Origin: Desulfobacterales bacterium
GTDB taxonomy: Bacteria > Desulfobacterota > Desulfobacteria > Desulfobacterales > C00003060
NCBI GenBank assembly: GCA_030616425.1
Contig: JAUWXJ010000113.1
Span: forward strand, 1 to 7,631
Reading direction: 5' to 3'
Length of the DNA stretch: 7,631 nucleotides
The notes beneath the pieces were generated by a model, which was not told where the DNA came from, made no database searches, and was given only the letters and a program-made list of their open reading frames with translations. This document shows positions 1 through 6,181 of the stretch, in pieces (the first letter of the stretch is position 1; each line of letters opens with the position of its first letter). Made by a program: the position numbers and the translations under genes.

Positions 1-1193
1 TCAAGCAGAAACTCCATGCTGTCTATTGGATTCAAAGATGCGAGGAGTTTTCTCAAAATCCAAACCCGGTTCAATACCTCCGGCTCAAGGAGTAGTTCCT
101 CTTTCCGAGTCCCTGACCGATTTATGTCTATGGCAGGGAAGATACGCTTGTCTGATATCTTTCGGTCCAACTGCAATTCCAAGTTACCGGTCCCCTTGAA
201 CTCTTCAAAGATGACTTCATCCATTCGGCTTCCAGTATCAATCAGAGCTGTAGCAATGATCGTAAGGCTCCCACCCTCCTCAATATTACGGGCAGCGCCA
301 AAGAAGCGTTTTGGGCGATGTAGCGCATTAGAATCAACCCCACCTGAGAGTATCTTACCGCTCGGAGGCACCACAGTGTTGTAGGCGCGGGCAAGGCGGG
401 TAATACTGTCCAAGAGAATGACTACATCTCGTTGATGTTCAACCAGGCGTCGCGCCTTCTCAAGGACCATTTCCGCCACCTGGACATGCCTTTGAGGGGG
501 CTCATCAAAGGTAGAGCTGATCACCTCAGCATTCACCGAACGCTCCATGTCGGTCACCTCTTCTGGTCGCTCGTCAATGAGTAAGACGATCAGCACGATA
601 TTCTTGTGGTTGGCATTAATACTATTGGCAATGTCTTGTAGTAACATGGTTTTGCCTGTCCTAGGCGCTGAAACGATCAGGCCTCTCTGGCCAAACCCGA
701 TCGGTGTCAACAGGTCCATGATCCGCACGCAATAGTTATCTGGTTCCCTTTCCAGAATTATCCTTTCCTCTGGATAGAGTGGAGTAAGATTGTCGAAGAG
801 GATCTTTTCCCGCGATTTCTCGGGGTCCTCATAGTTTACTGCCTCCACCTTCAACAATGCAAAATACCGCTCGCCATTCTTAGGCGGCCGGATTTGCCCT
901 GAAACCGTGTCCCCGGTACGAAGGCTAAAACGCCGAATCTGGGAGGGTGAAATGTAAATGTCGTCAGGGCCCGGCAAATAGCTGTAATCGGGCGCCCTCA
1001 GAAAGCCGAAGCCATCAGGTAATGTTTCAAGCACGCCCTCACCATAAATCAGGCCATTCTTCTCTTTTTGGGCCTGCAGAAGCCCAAAAATCAACTCCTG
1101 CTTTCGCATACCTGAGGCGCCTTCCAGGTTAAAGTCTTTGGCCATTTTGGTAAGTTCGGCTACTTTCTTAGCCTTTAGCTCCACTAAGTTCAT
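1..1193 (-). CDS. rho: Transcription termination factor Rho (3' end cut by window edge)
   Basis: Rho is a hexameric RNA-dependent ATPase/helicase that loads on untranslated C-rich RNA and ends transcription. The 397 residues visible align almost without gaps to the E. coli type (about 419 aa), so roughly 20 C-terminal residues lie off the left edge. The primary RNA site is seen as GFGFLR (61-66), GPDDIY (75-80) and GERYFALLKV (107-116). The ATPase core has Walker A APRTGKT (176-182, Lys181), the catalytic-Glu segment LIDERPEEV (Glu208), Walker B VVILLDS (Asp262), the Q-loop around SGGVDSNALHRPKRFFGAAR, the R-loop near TGSRMD, and the arginine finger Arg363 in GTRKEE. Offsets of three residues from E. 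coli numbering hold across the core. The start is the ATG at 1191-1193, preceded by AAAGGAAGTGA about nine bases away. Walker A reads SAPRTGKT where E. coli has APPKAGKT. Upstream lies a 574-nt structured leader after coaE. The call is certain. Confidence 0.98.
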   Translation of the reverse strand, partial: MNLVELKAKKVAELTKMAKDFNLEGASGMRKQELIFGLLQAQKEKNGLIYGEGVLETLPDGFGFLRAPDYSYLPGPDDIYISPSQIRRFSLRTGDTVSGQIRPPKNGERYFALLKVEAVNYEDPEKSREKILFDNLTPLYPEERIILEREPDNYCVRIMDLLTPIGFGQRGLIVSAPRTGKTMLLQDIANSINANHKNIVLIVLLIDERPEEVTDMERSVNAEVISSTFDEPPQRHVQVAEMVLEKARRLVEHQRDVVILLDSITRLARAYNTVVPPSGKILSGGVDSNALHRPKRFFGAARNIEEGGSLTIIATALIDTGSRMDEVIFEEFKGTGNLELQLDRKISDKRIFPAIDINRSGTRKEELLLEPEVLNRVWILRKLLASLNPIDSMEFLL

Positions 1194-1239
1194 CGAATCA
1201 CTTCCTTTGAATTGGTTGAACCGCAAAAGCGAGCGCATT

Positions 1240-1259
1240 CCCCGTAGCTTGCTGCGGGG
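1240..1259. repeat. REP-like hairpin, copy 1 (CTTG loop)
   Basis: CCCCGTAG-CTTG-CTGCGGGG forms an 8-bp stem with one T/G position (a wobble in plus-strand RNA, an A/C mismatch in minus-strand RNA). The direct repeat AGCGAGCG flanks it at 1228-1235 and 1262-1269. The loop and stem design match the second copy at 1307-1326. It lies about 50 nt upstream of the rho start. Confidence 0.75.
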
Positions 1260-1306
1260 TTAGCGAGCGAATCTAAAAATAGTAAACTTCCTTACGGTCG
1301 AAGATT

Positions 1307-1326
1307 CCCTGCAGCTTGCTGCAGGG
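1307..1326. repeat. REP-like hairpin, copy 2 (CTTG loop)
   Basis: CCCTGCAG-CTTG-CTGCAGGG is a perfect 8-bp stem with the same CTTG loop as copy 1, and both are preceded by ATT. No run of T follows on either strand, so it does not look like an intrinsic terminator. A REP-type dispersed palindrome is the likeliest reading. Confidence 0.75.
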
Positions 1327-1517
1327 TTCTTCAATTGGTTATAAGAGGATTAAAAACGGTATATTTGTAGCCTTGCGGATGAACCGCATAAGGAGTTGCA
1401 AAACATCACCTCTTGTTCAATCTCTGTGTCAGACCCAGATTCTGGCCATCAGGATAATACTCAAAGTATTCCTGCGGCTGCACGAAGTGAAGCGTGAGCA
1501 CTAAATCTTGGGTTGCC

Positions 1518-1537
1518 TCGATCTTGAACAAGATCGA
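1518..1537. promoter_or_regulatory. Perfect 20-bp palindrome in the rho leader
   Basis: TCGATCTTGAACAAGATCGA is fully self-complementary except for the central AA pair. As DNA it could be an operator for a dimeric regulator. As RNA it gives an 8-bp stem with a GAAC (or GUUC) loop. The inner TTGAACAAG can pair instead with CTTGTTCAA at 1422-1430. The role is unknown. Confidence 0.5.
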
Positions 1538-1732
1538 ACGTTTTACGCAGGTCTAATAAGACTATTAACTAATCATGCCTACATTGCACTAGCGCGCTGT
1601 AAAAAATGGCTGGTTCCTCTTATTGAAAAACAATGGGGATAAGGGGCAGCGTCCTTTAGTTTACGCTCTATTGCATGCAGAAGTTATTGGATGTTTCCTC
1701 TATGCTCTCCCAGGTAGGCCTTACTTTATGTC

Positions 1733-1761
1733 ATGCTATAACACGTTTCTCAACGTGTCAA
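1733..1761 (-). promoter_or_regulatory. Candidate sigma70-type promoter for rho, overlapping a dyad
   Basis: On the minus strand TTGACA (1761-1756) is followed after exactly 17 bases by TAGCAT (1738-1733), inside TATAGCAT. The -35 box starts six bases after the coaE stop codon. The spacer contains the inverted repeat ACACGTT-N4-AACGTGT (1741-1758), whose outer half overlaps the -35 box, as an operator would. If active, it would give rho a leader of about 530 nt. The dyad could instead be a weak hairpin ending coaE, though no U-run follows. Confidence 0.4.
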
Positions 1762-1767
1762 CCCTTT

Positions 1768-2370
1768 TCAAGCATCTTTTGTTATTTTCTTGTAGATTTC
1801 CGCGACAGCAACTCCCATCTCTTCAAGTGATCCCCGGTTTTCCATAATGTAGTCAGCATATGATCGCTTCTTTTCTGCTGGCATCTGGATGTCCAACAGG
1901 GCCTGAGCCTCTGCAGCAGATGAGCCGTCACGGGCCATCAACCGGCTCTTTTGCAAATCTGGGCTGGCTTCGACAAGGACCACCACATCAAACTGGTCTT
2001 GAATCCCGAGTTCGATGAGAAGGGGAACCTCTACTACCACAACGACCTCTTCGCCGCGAGACCCGATAGCAGCAACCTTCTTCCCAAAAAGCCTGAATAT
2101 CTCAGGATGAGTTAGCCTCTCCAGGACCTCGCGCCCTTTGGCATCTTTTGTAATGATCTCTCTGAGCTTACTTCTATCCAAGCTGCCATCGGCTCTAAGT
2201 ACACCTTTGCCAAAGTAATCTATGATAGCCTGAAGAACGGGTGAGTCTGGCTTTACGGCTTCACGGGCCAACTCATCCAGGCTAATCACATGTGCGCCTA
2301 GCCGTCCGAAACAGCTGCACACCACTGTTTTACCCGCACCTGCCCCGCCAGTCACTGCAACTTTCAGCAT
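1768..2370 (-). CDS. coaE: Dephospho-CoA kinase
   Basis: This enzyme phosphorylates the 3'-hydroxyl of dephospho-CoA with ATP, the final step of coenzyme A synthesis in the cytoplasm. The 200-residue product is close to the E. coli length of 206. The Walker A loop GGAGAGKT spans residues 8-15. Next come the acceptor-side segment ISLDELAREAV (29-39), the family HP motif at His88-Pro89, the VPLLIE strand (115-120), an Arg-Asp pair at 147-148, IQMPAEKK (161-168), and ADYIMENRGS near the C-terminus. E. coli has Asp-x-Asp in the acceptor segment. Here the first Asp is Ser30 and the second, Asp32, is kept. The start ATG follows AGGA at five bases' spacing. It lies 422 nt after ilvC across a repeat element, and ahead of rho. 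The promoter was not identified with confidence. The family call is firm. Confidence 0.96.
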   Translation of the reverse strand: MLKVAVTGGAGAGKTVVCSCFGRLGAHVISLDELAREAVKPDSPVLQAIIDYFGKGVLRADGSLDRSKLREIITKDAKGREVLERLTHPEIFRLFGKKVAAIGSRGEEVVVVVEVPLLIELGIQDQFDVVVLVEASPDLQKSRLMARDGSSAAEAQALLDIQMPAEKKRSYADYIMENRGSLEEMGVAVAEIYKKITKDA

Positions 2371-2411
2371 GTTTTCCTATTCTAACCTCAAGGGGTAAAG
2401 AAAATCGCAGA

Positions 2412-2428
2412 ATCCGCCTGAGGCGGGT
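2412..2428. repeat. Short palindrome CCGCC-TGA-GGCGG
   Basis: A 5-bp GC stem around TGA (2414-2426) is extended by one wobble pair and one A-T pair. On the minus strand it is followed by a T-rich but interrupted stretch (TTCTGCGATTTTCTTT), so it is a poor terminator candidate. It lies between the MITE-like element and coaE and may be another dispersed repeat. Confidence 0.5.
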
Positions 2429-2464
2429 CAAACCAAACGAGGAAAGGAGTTTTGAAACCAGTTC

Positions 2465-2735
2465 TAGTGCCCTGTCCCGGAAATATATTTCATAATTAGG
2501 GAGCCAGAGGCCAAAGTCTTTTGCGAGGGACATTGAGCATTTTGGGAGAAAAGCACTTGAGACGTTCAGCGTTAAGAAATTCTAACTGTTTGATCCCGCA
2601 TGGCGGGAGAGTTTTAGAATTTTAGCTGAACGTTTCAAGTGCACCCAAAATGCTCACAGAGCGAGCAAAACGGCCTGGCCTTGAGCATCTTTAGTACTTA
2701 GGACTTTTGAAAGTTATCCCTGGGACGCAACACTA
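2465..2735. mobile_element. MITE-like inverted-repeat element, no transposase
   Basis: The outer ends CTAGTGCCCTGTCCC (2464-2478) and, in reverse complement, CTAGTGTTGCGTCCC (2722-2736) agree at 11 of 15 positions. TA sits at both borders (2465-2466 and 2734-2735), as expected for a TA target duplication. Further in, GCCAGAGGCC (2503-2512) faces GGCCTGGCC (2672-2680), and TTTTGC (2519-2524) faces GCAAAA (2665-2670). The core 2534-2656 is a strong hairpin described separately. No transposase is encoded. This is consistent with a non-autonomous element of the Tc1/mariner-IS630 kind, but the family is inferred only from the TA borders. It could instead be a structured RNA or a decayed insertion. 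Confidence 0.5.
2534..2656. repeat. Long imperfect inverted repeat (core hairpin)
   Basis: TGAGCATTTTGGG (2534-2546) pairs perfectly with CCCAAAATGCTCA (2644-2656). Bases 2553-2570 pair with 2625-2642 at 17 of 18 positions, the exception being a possible G-U wobble. AATTCTAA (2578-2585) pairs with TTAGAATT (2614-2621), and the apex is TCCCGC-ATG-GCGGGA (2594-2608). Small internal loops separate the stems. Lying 137 nt past the ilvC stop, it could act as a processing or stability structure for the ilv transcript. No U-run supports intrinsic termination. Confidence 0.9.
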
Positions 2736-2792
2736 GCATACCGGTCAAAGGCATTGGACACCGAGGTGAAATGGTTTTCCTTACCCCCACCC

Positions 2793-3842
2793 TTACTCCC
2801 TCCTTTCAGGTCTGAGGCCCCGGACCGCGGCACCTGCTTGCCACATCTCGGAATCTTTCATCTCATCCAATTCTTCCCTAAGCCTCTTACTGTAGTCCGG
2901 TGCACTATTAGCTTCCAGCACAATTCTAGTCTCCTCGCCAGAAACTACGCGCTGGTACAGCTCCTCGAAAAGCGGTGTCACCGCATCACGGAATCTCGGT
3001 TTCCAATCCAGGGCACCCCTTTGGGCTGTCGTGCTGCAGTTGGCATACATCCAATCCATCCCCTTTTCAGCCACCAGTCGAATAAGGCTCTGGGTCAGCT
3101 CTTCTACGGTCTCATTGAATGCCTCGCTCGGGCTGTGTCCGTGTTTGCGCAGCACATTGTATTGGGCCTCAAAAATGCCCGCCAAGCAACCCATCAGTAC
3201 TCCTCGTTCTCCTGTTAGATCACTGTGAACCTCTTTTTCAAAGGTGGTGGGAAAAAGGTATCCAGAGCCAATGGCGATCCCCACAGCAAAAGTCCTTTGT
3301 TCTGCCCTGCCGGTGAAATCCTGAAAGACGGCATAGCTGGCATTGATGCCGCTTCCGTCCAAGAAATTTGACCTGACACTTCTTCCTGACCCCTTAGGCG
3401 CAACGAGAATCACATCAATATTGTCAGGAGGAACAACCCCGGTCTGATCCCTGTACACGATGGAAAATCCGTGGGAAAAATAAAGGGCATCCCCCTCTTT
3501 CAAGCAAGGCTTGATCTTTGGCCAGGCTGCCATCTGGCCTGCATCTGACACCAGATATTGAACAATAGTCCCCCGTTCAGCCGCCTCTTCCAGCGTGAAG
3601 AGGGTGTCGCCTGGCACAAAATCGTCTTGGATAGCCTTTTCCCAGCATTGCCCCCCTTTCCGCTGGCCTACAATCACGGGAATCCCGTTATCCCTCATGT
3701 TCAGCGCCTGTGCAGGGCCTTGTACCCCGTATCCGAGTACAGCCACGGTTTCGTCAACCAATACCTCCTTAGCCCTTTTTAGAGGGAACTCTTCCAAGGT
3801 AACCACTTCCTCTACCACACCACCAAAATCAATCTTTGCCAT
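2793..3842 (-). CDS. ilvC: Ketol-acid reductoisomerase, short form, Bacteroidota-like subtype
   Basis: KARI rearranges and reduces 2-acetolactate or 2-aceto-2-hydroxybutyrate to the dihydroxy acid with NAD(P)H and two Mg2+. The product has 349 residues, in the range of the single-knotted short class and far below the ~490 aa E. coli class. The nucleotide loop is GYGVQG (37-42), followed by GQRKGG (59-64) where Arg61 and Lys62 could hold the NADPH phosphate. His124 in SHG is the conserved active-site His. Metal ligands are Asp208 and Glu212 (SDLTGERG), then Glu244 and Glu248 (FNETVEEL), with the substrate Ser270 in CSTTAQRG. Most proteobacterial short KARIs read GYGSQGHA and SNTAEYG at these places. 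The GYGVQGPAQALN pattern resembles the Bacteroidota group from memory. A strong AAGGAG lies seven bases before the ATG. The 141-nt gap after ilvN holds only short dyads, such as AGAAT-T-ATTCT at 3862-3872. Confidence 0.97.
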   Translation of the reverse strand: MAKIDFGGVVEEVVTLEEFPLKRAKEVLVDETVAVLGYGVQGPAQALNMRDNGIPVIVGQRKGGQCWEKAIQDDFVPGDTLFTLEEAAERGTIVQYLVSDAGQMAAWPKIKPCLKEGDALYFSHGFSIVYRDQTGVVPPDNIDVILVAPKGSGRSVRSNFLDGSGINASYAVFQDFTGRAEQRTFAVGIAIGSGYLFPTTFEKEVHSDLTGERGVLMGCLAGIFEAQYNVLRKHGHSPSEAFNETVEELTQSLIRLVAEKGMDWMYANCSTTAQRGALDWKPRFRDAVTPLFEELYQRVVSGEETRIVLEANSAPDYSKRLREELDEMKDSEMWQAGAAVRGLRPERRE

Positions 3843-3983
3843 GGCTGTTCTCCTTCTTATCAGAATTATTCTTTGACAACAGTAAAGTTGCGCAAAATTG
3901 CTTATTTTATGGCTTCTTCTCTTGGTCGCTTTTTCTTGAGAAGTAAGGTAGGTGAAATAGAACTTTGACTCAAAGGTTTGTAA

Positions 3984-4478
3984 CTATCTACCTCTAAGTT
4001 TCTTTTCACGGGCCAGGGCTATAGCACCTGTGCGGGCAATCTCTTTGATCCCCACAGGCCTCAATAGTCCCAAAATCGCCGATAGCTTCTCGGCTGTGCC
4101 GGTGACCTCAATGGTGTAGTGACTGGGACTCACGTCAACCACCTTGCACCTGAATATATCGACGATTCTCAATATTTCCGGCCTGTGCTCCGCCTTTGCC
4201 TTGACTTTGATCAAAGCCATTTCTCGGTCCACATATTCTGTCCCGGTTAGGTCATACAGCTTGATGACGTTAATCAGTTTGTTAAGATGCTTCTTGATCT
4301 GCTCAGCAACAGCATCATCTCCCCTTGTAACAAGAGTTATACGGGAAACAGAAGGGTCCAGGGTCTCTGCCACACAAAGGCTTTCTATGTTGAAACCACG
4401 GCCGCTGAACAGGCCTGCTACCCTGGAAAGAACTCCCGGTTCATTGTCAACCAGCAACGATATAGTATGTTTCTGCAT
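3984..4478 (-). CDS. ilvN: Acetolactate synthase small (regulatory) subunit
   Basis: This is the regulatory subunit that binds the IlvB catalytic subunit, raises its activity and confers feedback inhibition, usually by valine. The 164-residue length matches the IlvH/IlvN group of about 160 aa. An N-terminal ACT domain covers roughly residues 4-75, with the effector-loop segment DNEPGVLSRVAGLFSGRGFN (11-30). Asn12, Gly15 and Asn30 sit where E. coli IlvH Asn11, Gly14 and Asn29 control valine sensitivity, so feedback inhibition is probably intact. The C-terminal domain (about 84-158) includes VVDVSPSHYTIEVTG. The gene starts 14 nt after the ilvB stop. Its GGAG Shine-Dalgarno lies in that gap, seven bases before the ATG, which indicates co-transcription and near-coupled translation with ilvB. 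Confidence 0.97.
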   Translation of the reverse strand: MQKHTISLLVDNEPGVLSRVAGLFSGRGFNIESLCVAETLDPSVSRITLVTRGDDAVAEQIKKHLNKLINVIKLYDLTGTEYVDREMALIKVKAKAEHRPEILRIVDIFRCKVVDVSPSHYTIEVTGTAEKLSAILGLLRPVGIKEIARTGAIALAREKKLRGR

Positions 4479-4492
4479 GATTCGTCTCCGTT

Positions 4493-6181
4493 CTAAGCCA
4501 AAAGCATTTCGGTTATGGCTGCCCCTGCAGGAACCATGGGGTATACACCTTCTTCACGAGCCACCCAAAAGTCCATGAAAGCCGGGCCGGGGCTATCCAG
4601 GCCTTGCTTGAGCACAGCCTCGACCTCTCGTGGCTTTGTAGCCTTTAAGCCTAGGGCACCGTATGACTCGGCAAGCTTTGCAAAATCAGGGGCGTGTTTC
4701 ATATCTGTAGCAGTATAGCGTTTTCCATAGAAGAGTTCCTGCCACTGCCTTACCATCCCCAGATACCTGTTGTTTAAGATGACCACCTTGACCGGCAACT
4801 TGTATTGCACAGCCGTGGCCAGTTCCTGGATATTCATCTGAATACTACCGTCCCCCGCCACGTCCACTACCAGTCTGTCCGGACAAGCCACCTGGGCTCC
4901 AATAGCAGCAGGGAAACCAAAGCCCATACACCCGAGTCCGCCGGAGGTGATGAAACAGTGAGGACGATCAAAGTGATAATACTGGGCTGTCCACATCTGG
5001 TTTTGTCCCACCTCAGTGGTAATAATGGCCTTGCCATTTGTCAATTCGTACAGCTTCTCAACTACATATTGGGGTTTGATAATATTTTTTTGCTCATATT
5101 TTAAAGGCGTTGTATCTTTCCAGTTTTGTATTTTATCAAGCCAAGGCTTGCGCGCTCTTTTGGTAAACTTTACTTTCTCCCGGACAAGGATACGGTTAAG
5201 CTCCCTCAGCGATGTCTTGCAGTCACCCACTATGGGAACCGTGACCGGGATATTCTTACTGATAGAAGTCGGGTCGATGTCAACATGGATGATCTTGGCA
5301 TTTGGTGCAAATGTCTCAACCCTTCCCGTTACCCTGTCATCAAAGCGCACACCGATGCCGATAAGCAGATCGCATGCCCCAATGGCCATATTTGCCCGAT
5401 ATGTACCGTGCATCCCCAGCATGCCCAGCCAGAGAGGATCGGTTCCGGGAAAACTGCCAAGGCCCATCAAAGAGGCTGTGACCGGAGCATGCAACTTCTT
5501 AGCAAACTTCGTCAACTCATTGGATCCTCCCGAAAGAATCACCCCGCCTCCCGAAAAAACAACCGGCCTTTTTGCTCCCTTTATCAGCGTCACAGCCCGC
5601 TGCAACTGTTTAGTATTGGGCTTGTATGTCGGGCTGTAGGAAGGGATGTCAGGCTGCGGCAAGGGCTTGTACCTTGCTTTTCCTTGGGTAACGTCCTTCG
5701 GAAGATCTACCAGTACCGGACCCGGCCGGCCTGATCGCGCAATATGGAATGCCTCCCTCAGCACCCGTGCCAGATCCTCTGTACGTTTCACAAGATAGTT
5801 ATGCTTGGTGCAAGGCCTGGTGATCCCTACGATATCGACTTCCTGAAAGGCATCGTTTCCGATGAGTGCAGTAGGCACCTGACCTGTTAGCACAACCACC
5901 GGAATAGAATCCATATAGGCAGAGGCAATCCCGCTGACAGTGTTGGTAGCCCCTGGACCGGAGGTCACCAGACAAACGCCCACTCTCTTCTTTGCCCGCG
6001 CATAGCCGTCTGCTGCATGGATAGCCCCCTGTTCATGACGAACCAGGATGTACTGTATGTCTGTCCTGCTCAGTTCATCAAAAATGTCAATGACAACTCC
6101 ACCCGGGAAGCCAAAGATAGTGTCCACACCCTCCTGCTTCAGGACTGCCATGATTATTTGCGCTCCTGTCAGTGTTTTCAA
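4493..6181 (-). CDS. ilvB: Acetolactate synthase large (catalytic) subunit, TTG start
   Basis: This ThDP- and FAD-dependent enzyme condenses two pyruvates to acetolactate, or pyruvate with 2-oxobutyrate. From the start chosen here the product is 562 aa, normal for the family. Catalytic Glu50 lies in RHEQGA. The FAD/central-domain segment RFDDRVTG is at 279-286. The ThDP/Mg motif begins with GDG (443-445) and ends with Asn470-Asn471. The family-typical opening LTGAQIIMAVLKQEGVDTIF follows the start directly. I place the start at the TTG at 6179-6181, because GGGAGGAG (6194-6187) sits five bases before it. The longer frame starting at the TTG at 6196 would put that ribosome site inside the gene and has no good site of its own. 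The start overlaps the TGA of a small upstream ORF as TTGA. ilvN follows after 14 nt. Confidence 0.97.
   Translation of the reverse strand: MKTLTGAQIIMAVLKQEGVDTIFGFPGGVVIDIFDELSRTDIQYILVRHEQGAIHAADGYARAKKRVGVCLVTSGPGATNTVSGIASAYMDSIPVVVLTGQVPTALIGNDAFQEVDIVGITRPCTKHNYLVKRTEDLARVLREAFHIARSGRPGPVLVDLPKDVTQGKARYKPLPQPDIPSYSPTYKPNTKQLQRAVTLIKGAKRPVVFSGGGVILSGGSNELTKFAKKLHAPVTASLMGLGSFPGTDPLWLGMLGMHGTYRANMAIGACDLLIGIGVRFDDRVTGRVETFAPNAKIIHVDIDPTSISKNIPVTVPIVGDCKTSLRELNRILVREKVKFTKRARKPWLDKIQNWKDTTPLKYEQKNIIKPQYVVEKLYELTNGKAIITTEVGQNQMWTAQYYHFDRPHCFITSGGLGCMGFGFPAAIGAQVACPDRLVVDVAGDGSIQMNIQELATAVQYKLPVKVVILNNRYLGMVRQWQELFYGKRYTATDMKHAPDFAKLAESYGALGLKATKPREVEAVLKQGLDSPGPAFMDFWVAREEGVYPMVPAGAAITEMLLA

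Larger units (their letters stand above)
1194..1767 (-). other. Long structured leader/intergenic region between coaE and rho
   Basis: These 574 bases carry no convincing protein gene on either strand and no recognisable tRNA or rRNA. They hold, in the direction of transcription, a promoter-like TTGACA/TAGCAT pair overlapping a dyad (1733-1761), a weak stem (1616-1623 with 1639-1646), a perfect 20-bp palindrome (1518-1537), a short hairpin AATACT-CAA-AGTATT (1456-1470), a bulged hairpin around 1371-1393, and two REP-like hairpins (1307-1326 and 1240-1259). Two direct repeats are also present: AATTGGTT at 1210-1217 and 1333-1340, and TGAACCGCA(A/T)AAG at 1217-1229 and 1380-1392. Rho of E. coli is known to autoregulate through a leader of several hundred bases, so a regulatory 5' UTR is a reasonable reading. 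That role is inferred here. Confidence 0.6.
2371..2792. other. Intergenic region ilvC-coaE
   Basis: These 422 bases hold the MITE-like element (about 2465-2735), the CCGCC-TGA-GGCGG palindrome (2412-2428), and about 57 bases just after the ilvC stop in which I see no clear terminator. No gene is supported. The open frame crossing 2330-2533 on the minus strand overlaps the coaE start and half of the repeat element. Confidence 0.7.

Noticed and set aside
16..735. Plus-strand open frames over the left end
   Set aside because: They lie antisense to Rho, whose residues are conserved across the whole stretch, and they encode low-complexity Ser/Arg-rich products.
1316..1847. Plus-strand open frames in the coaE-rho gap
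   Set aside because: They start inside a hairpin or in repeat-rich sequence, one overlaps the coaE 3' end, and none has a recognisable domain or a good ribosome site.
2330..2533. 67-aa minus-strand open frame upstream of and overlapping coaE
   Set aside because: It runs through one arm of the inverted-repeat element, overlaps the coaE start in another frame, has no convincing ribosome site, and shows no domain I recognise.
2736..2792. Intrinsic terminator directly after ilvC
   Set aside because: I see only a 4-bp CACC/GGTG stem and no U-run, so I cannot support a terminator there.
3843..3983. Separate promoter for ilvC in the ilvN-ilvC gap
   Set aside because: TTGAGT and TTGCGC boxes exist, but none has a convincing -10 box at 16-18 bases. 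Short dyads alone do not support a call.
4805..5734. Plus-strand open frames of up to 207 aa over ilvB
   Set aside because: They are antisense shadows of a fully conserved acetolactate synthase frame, without their own ribosome sites or recognisable domains.
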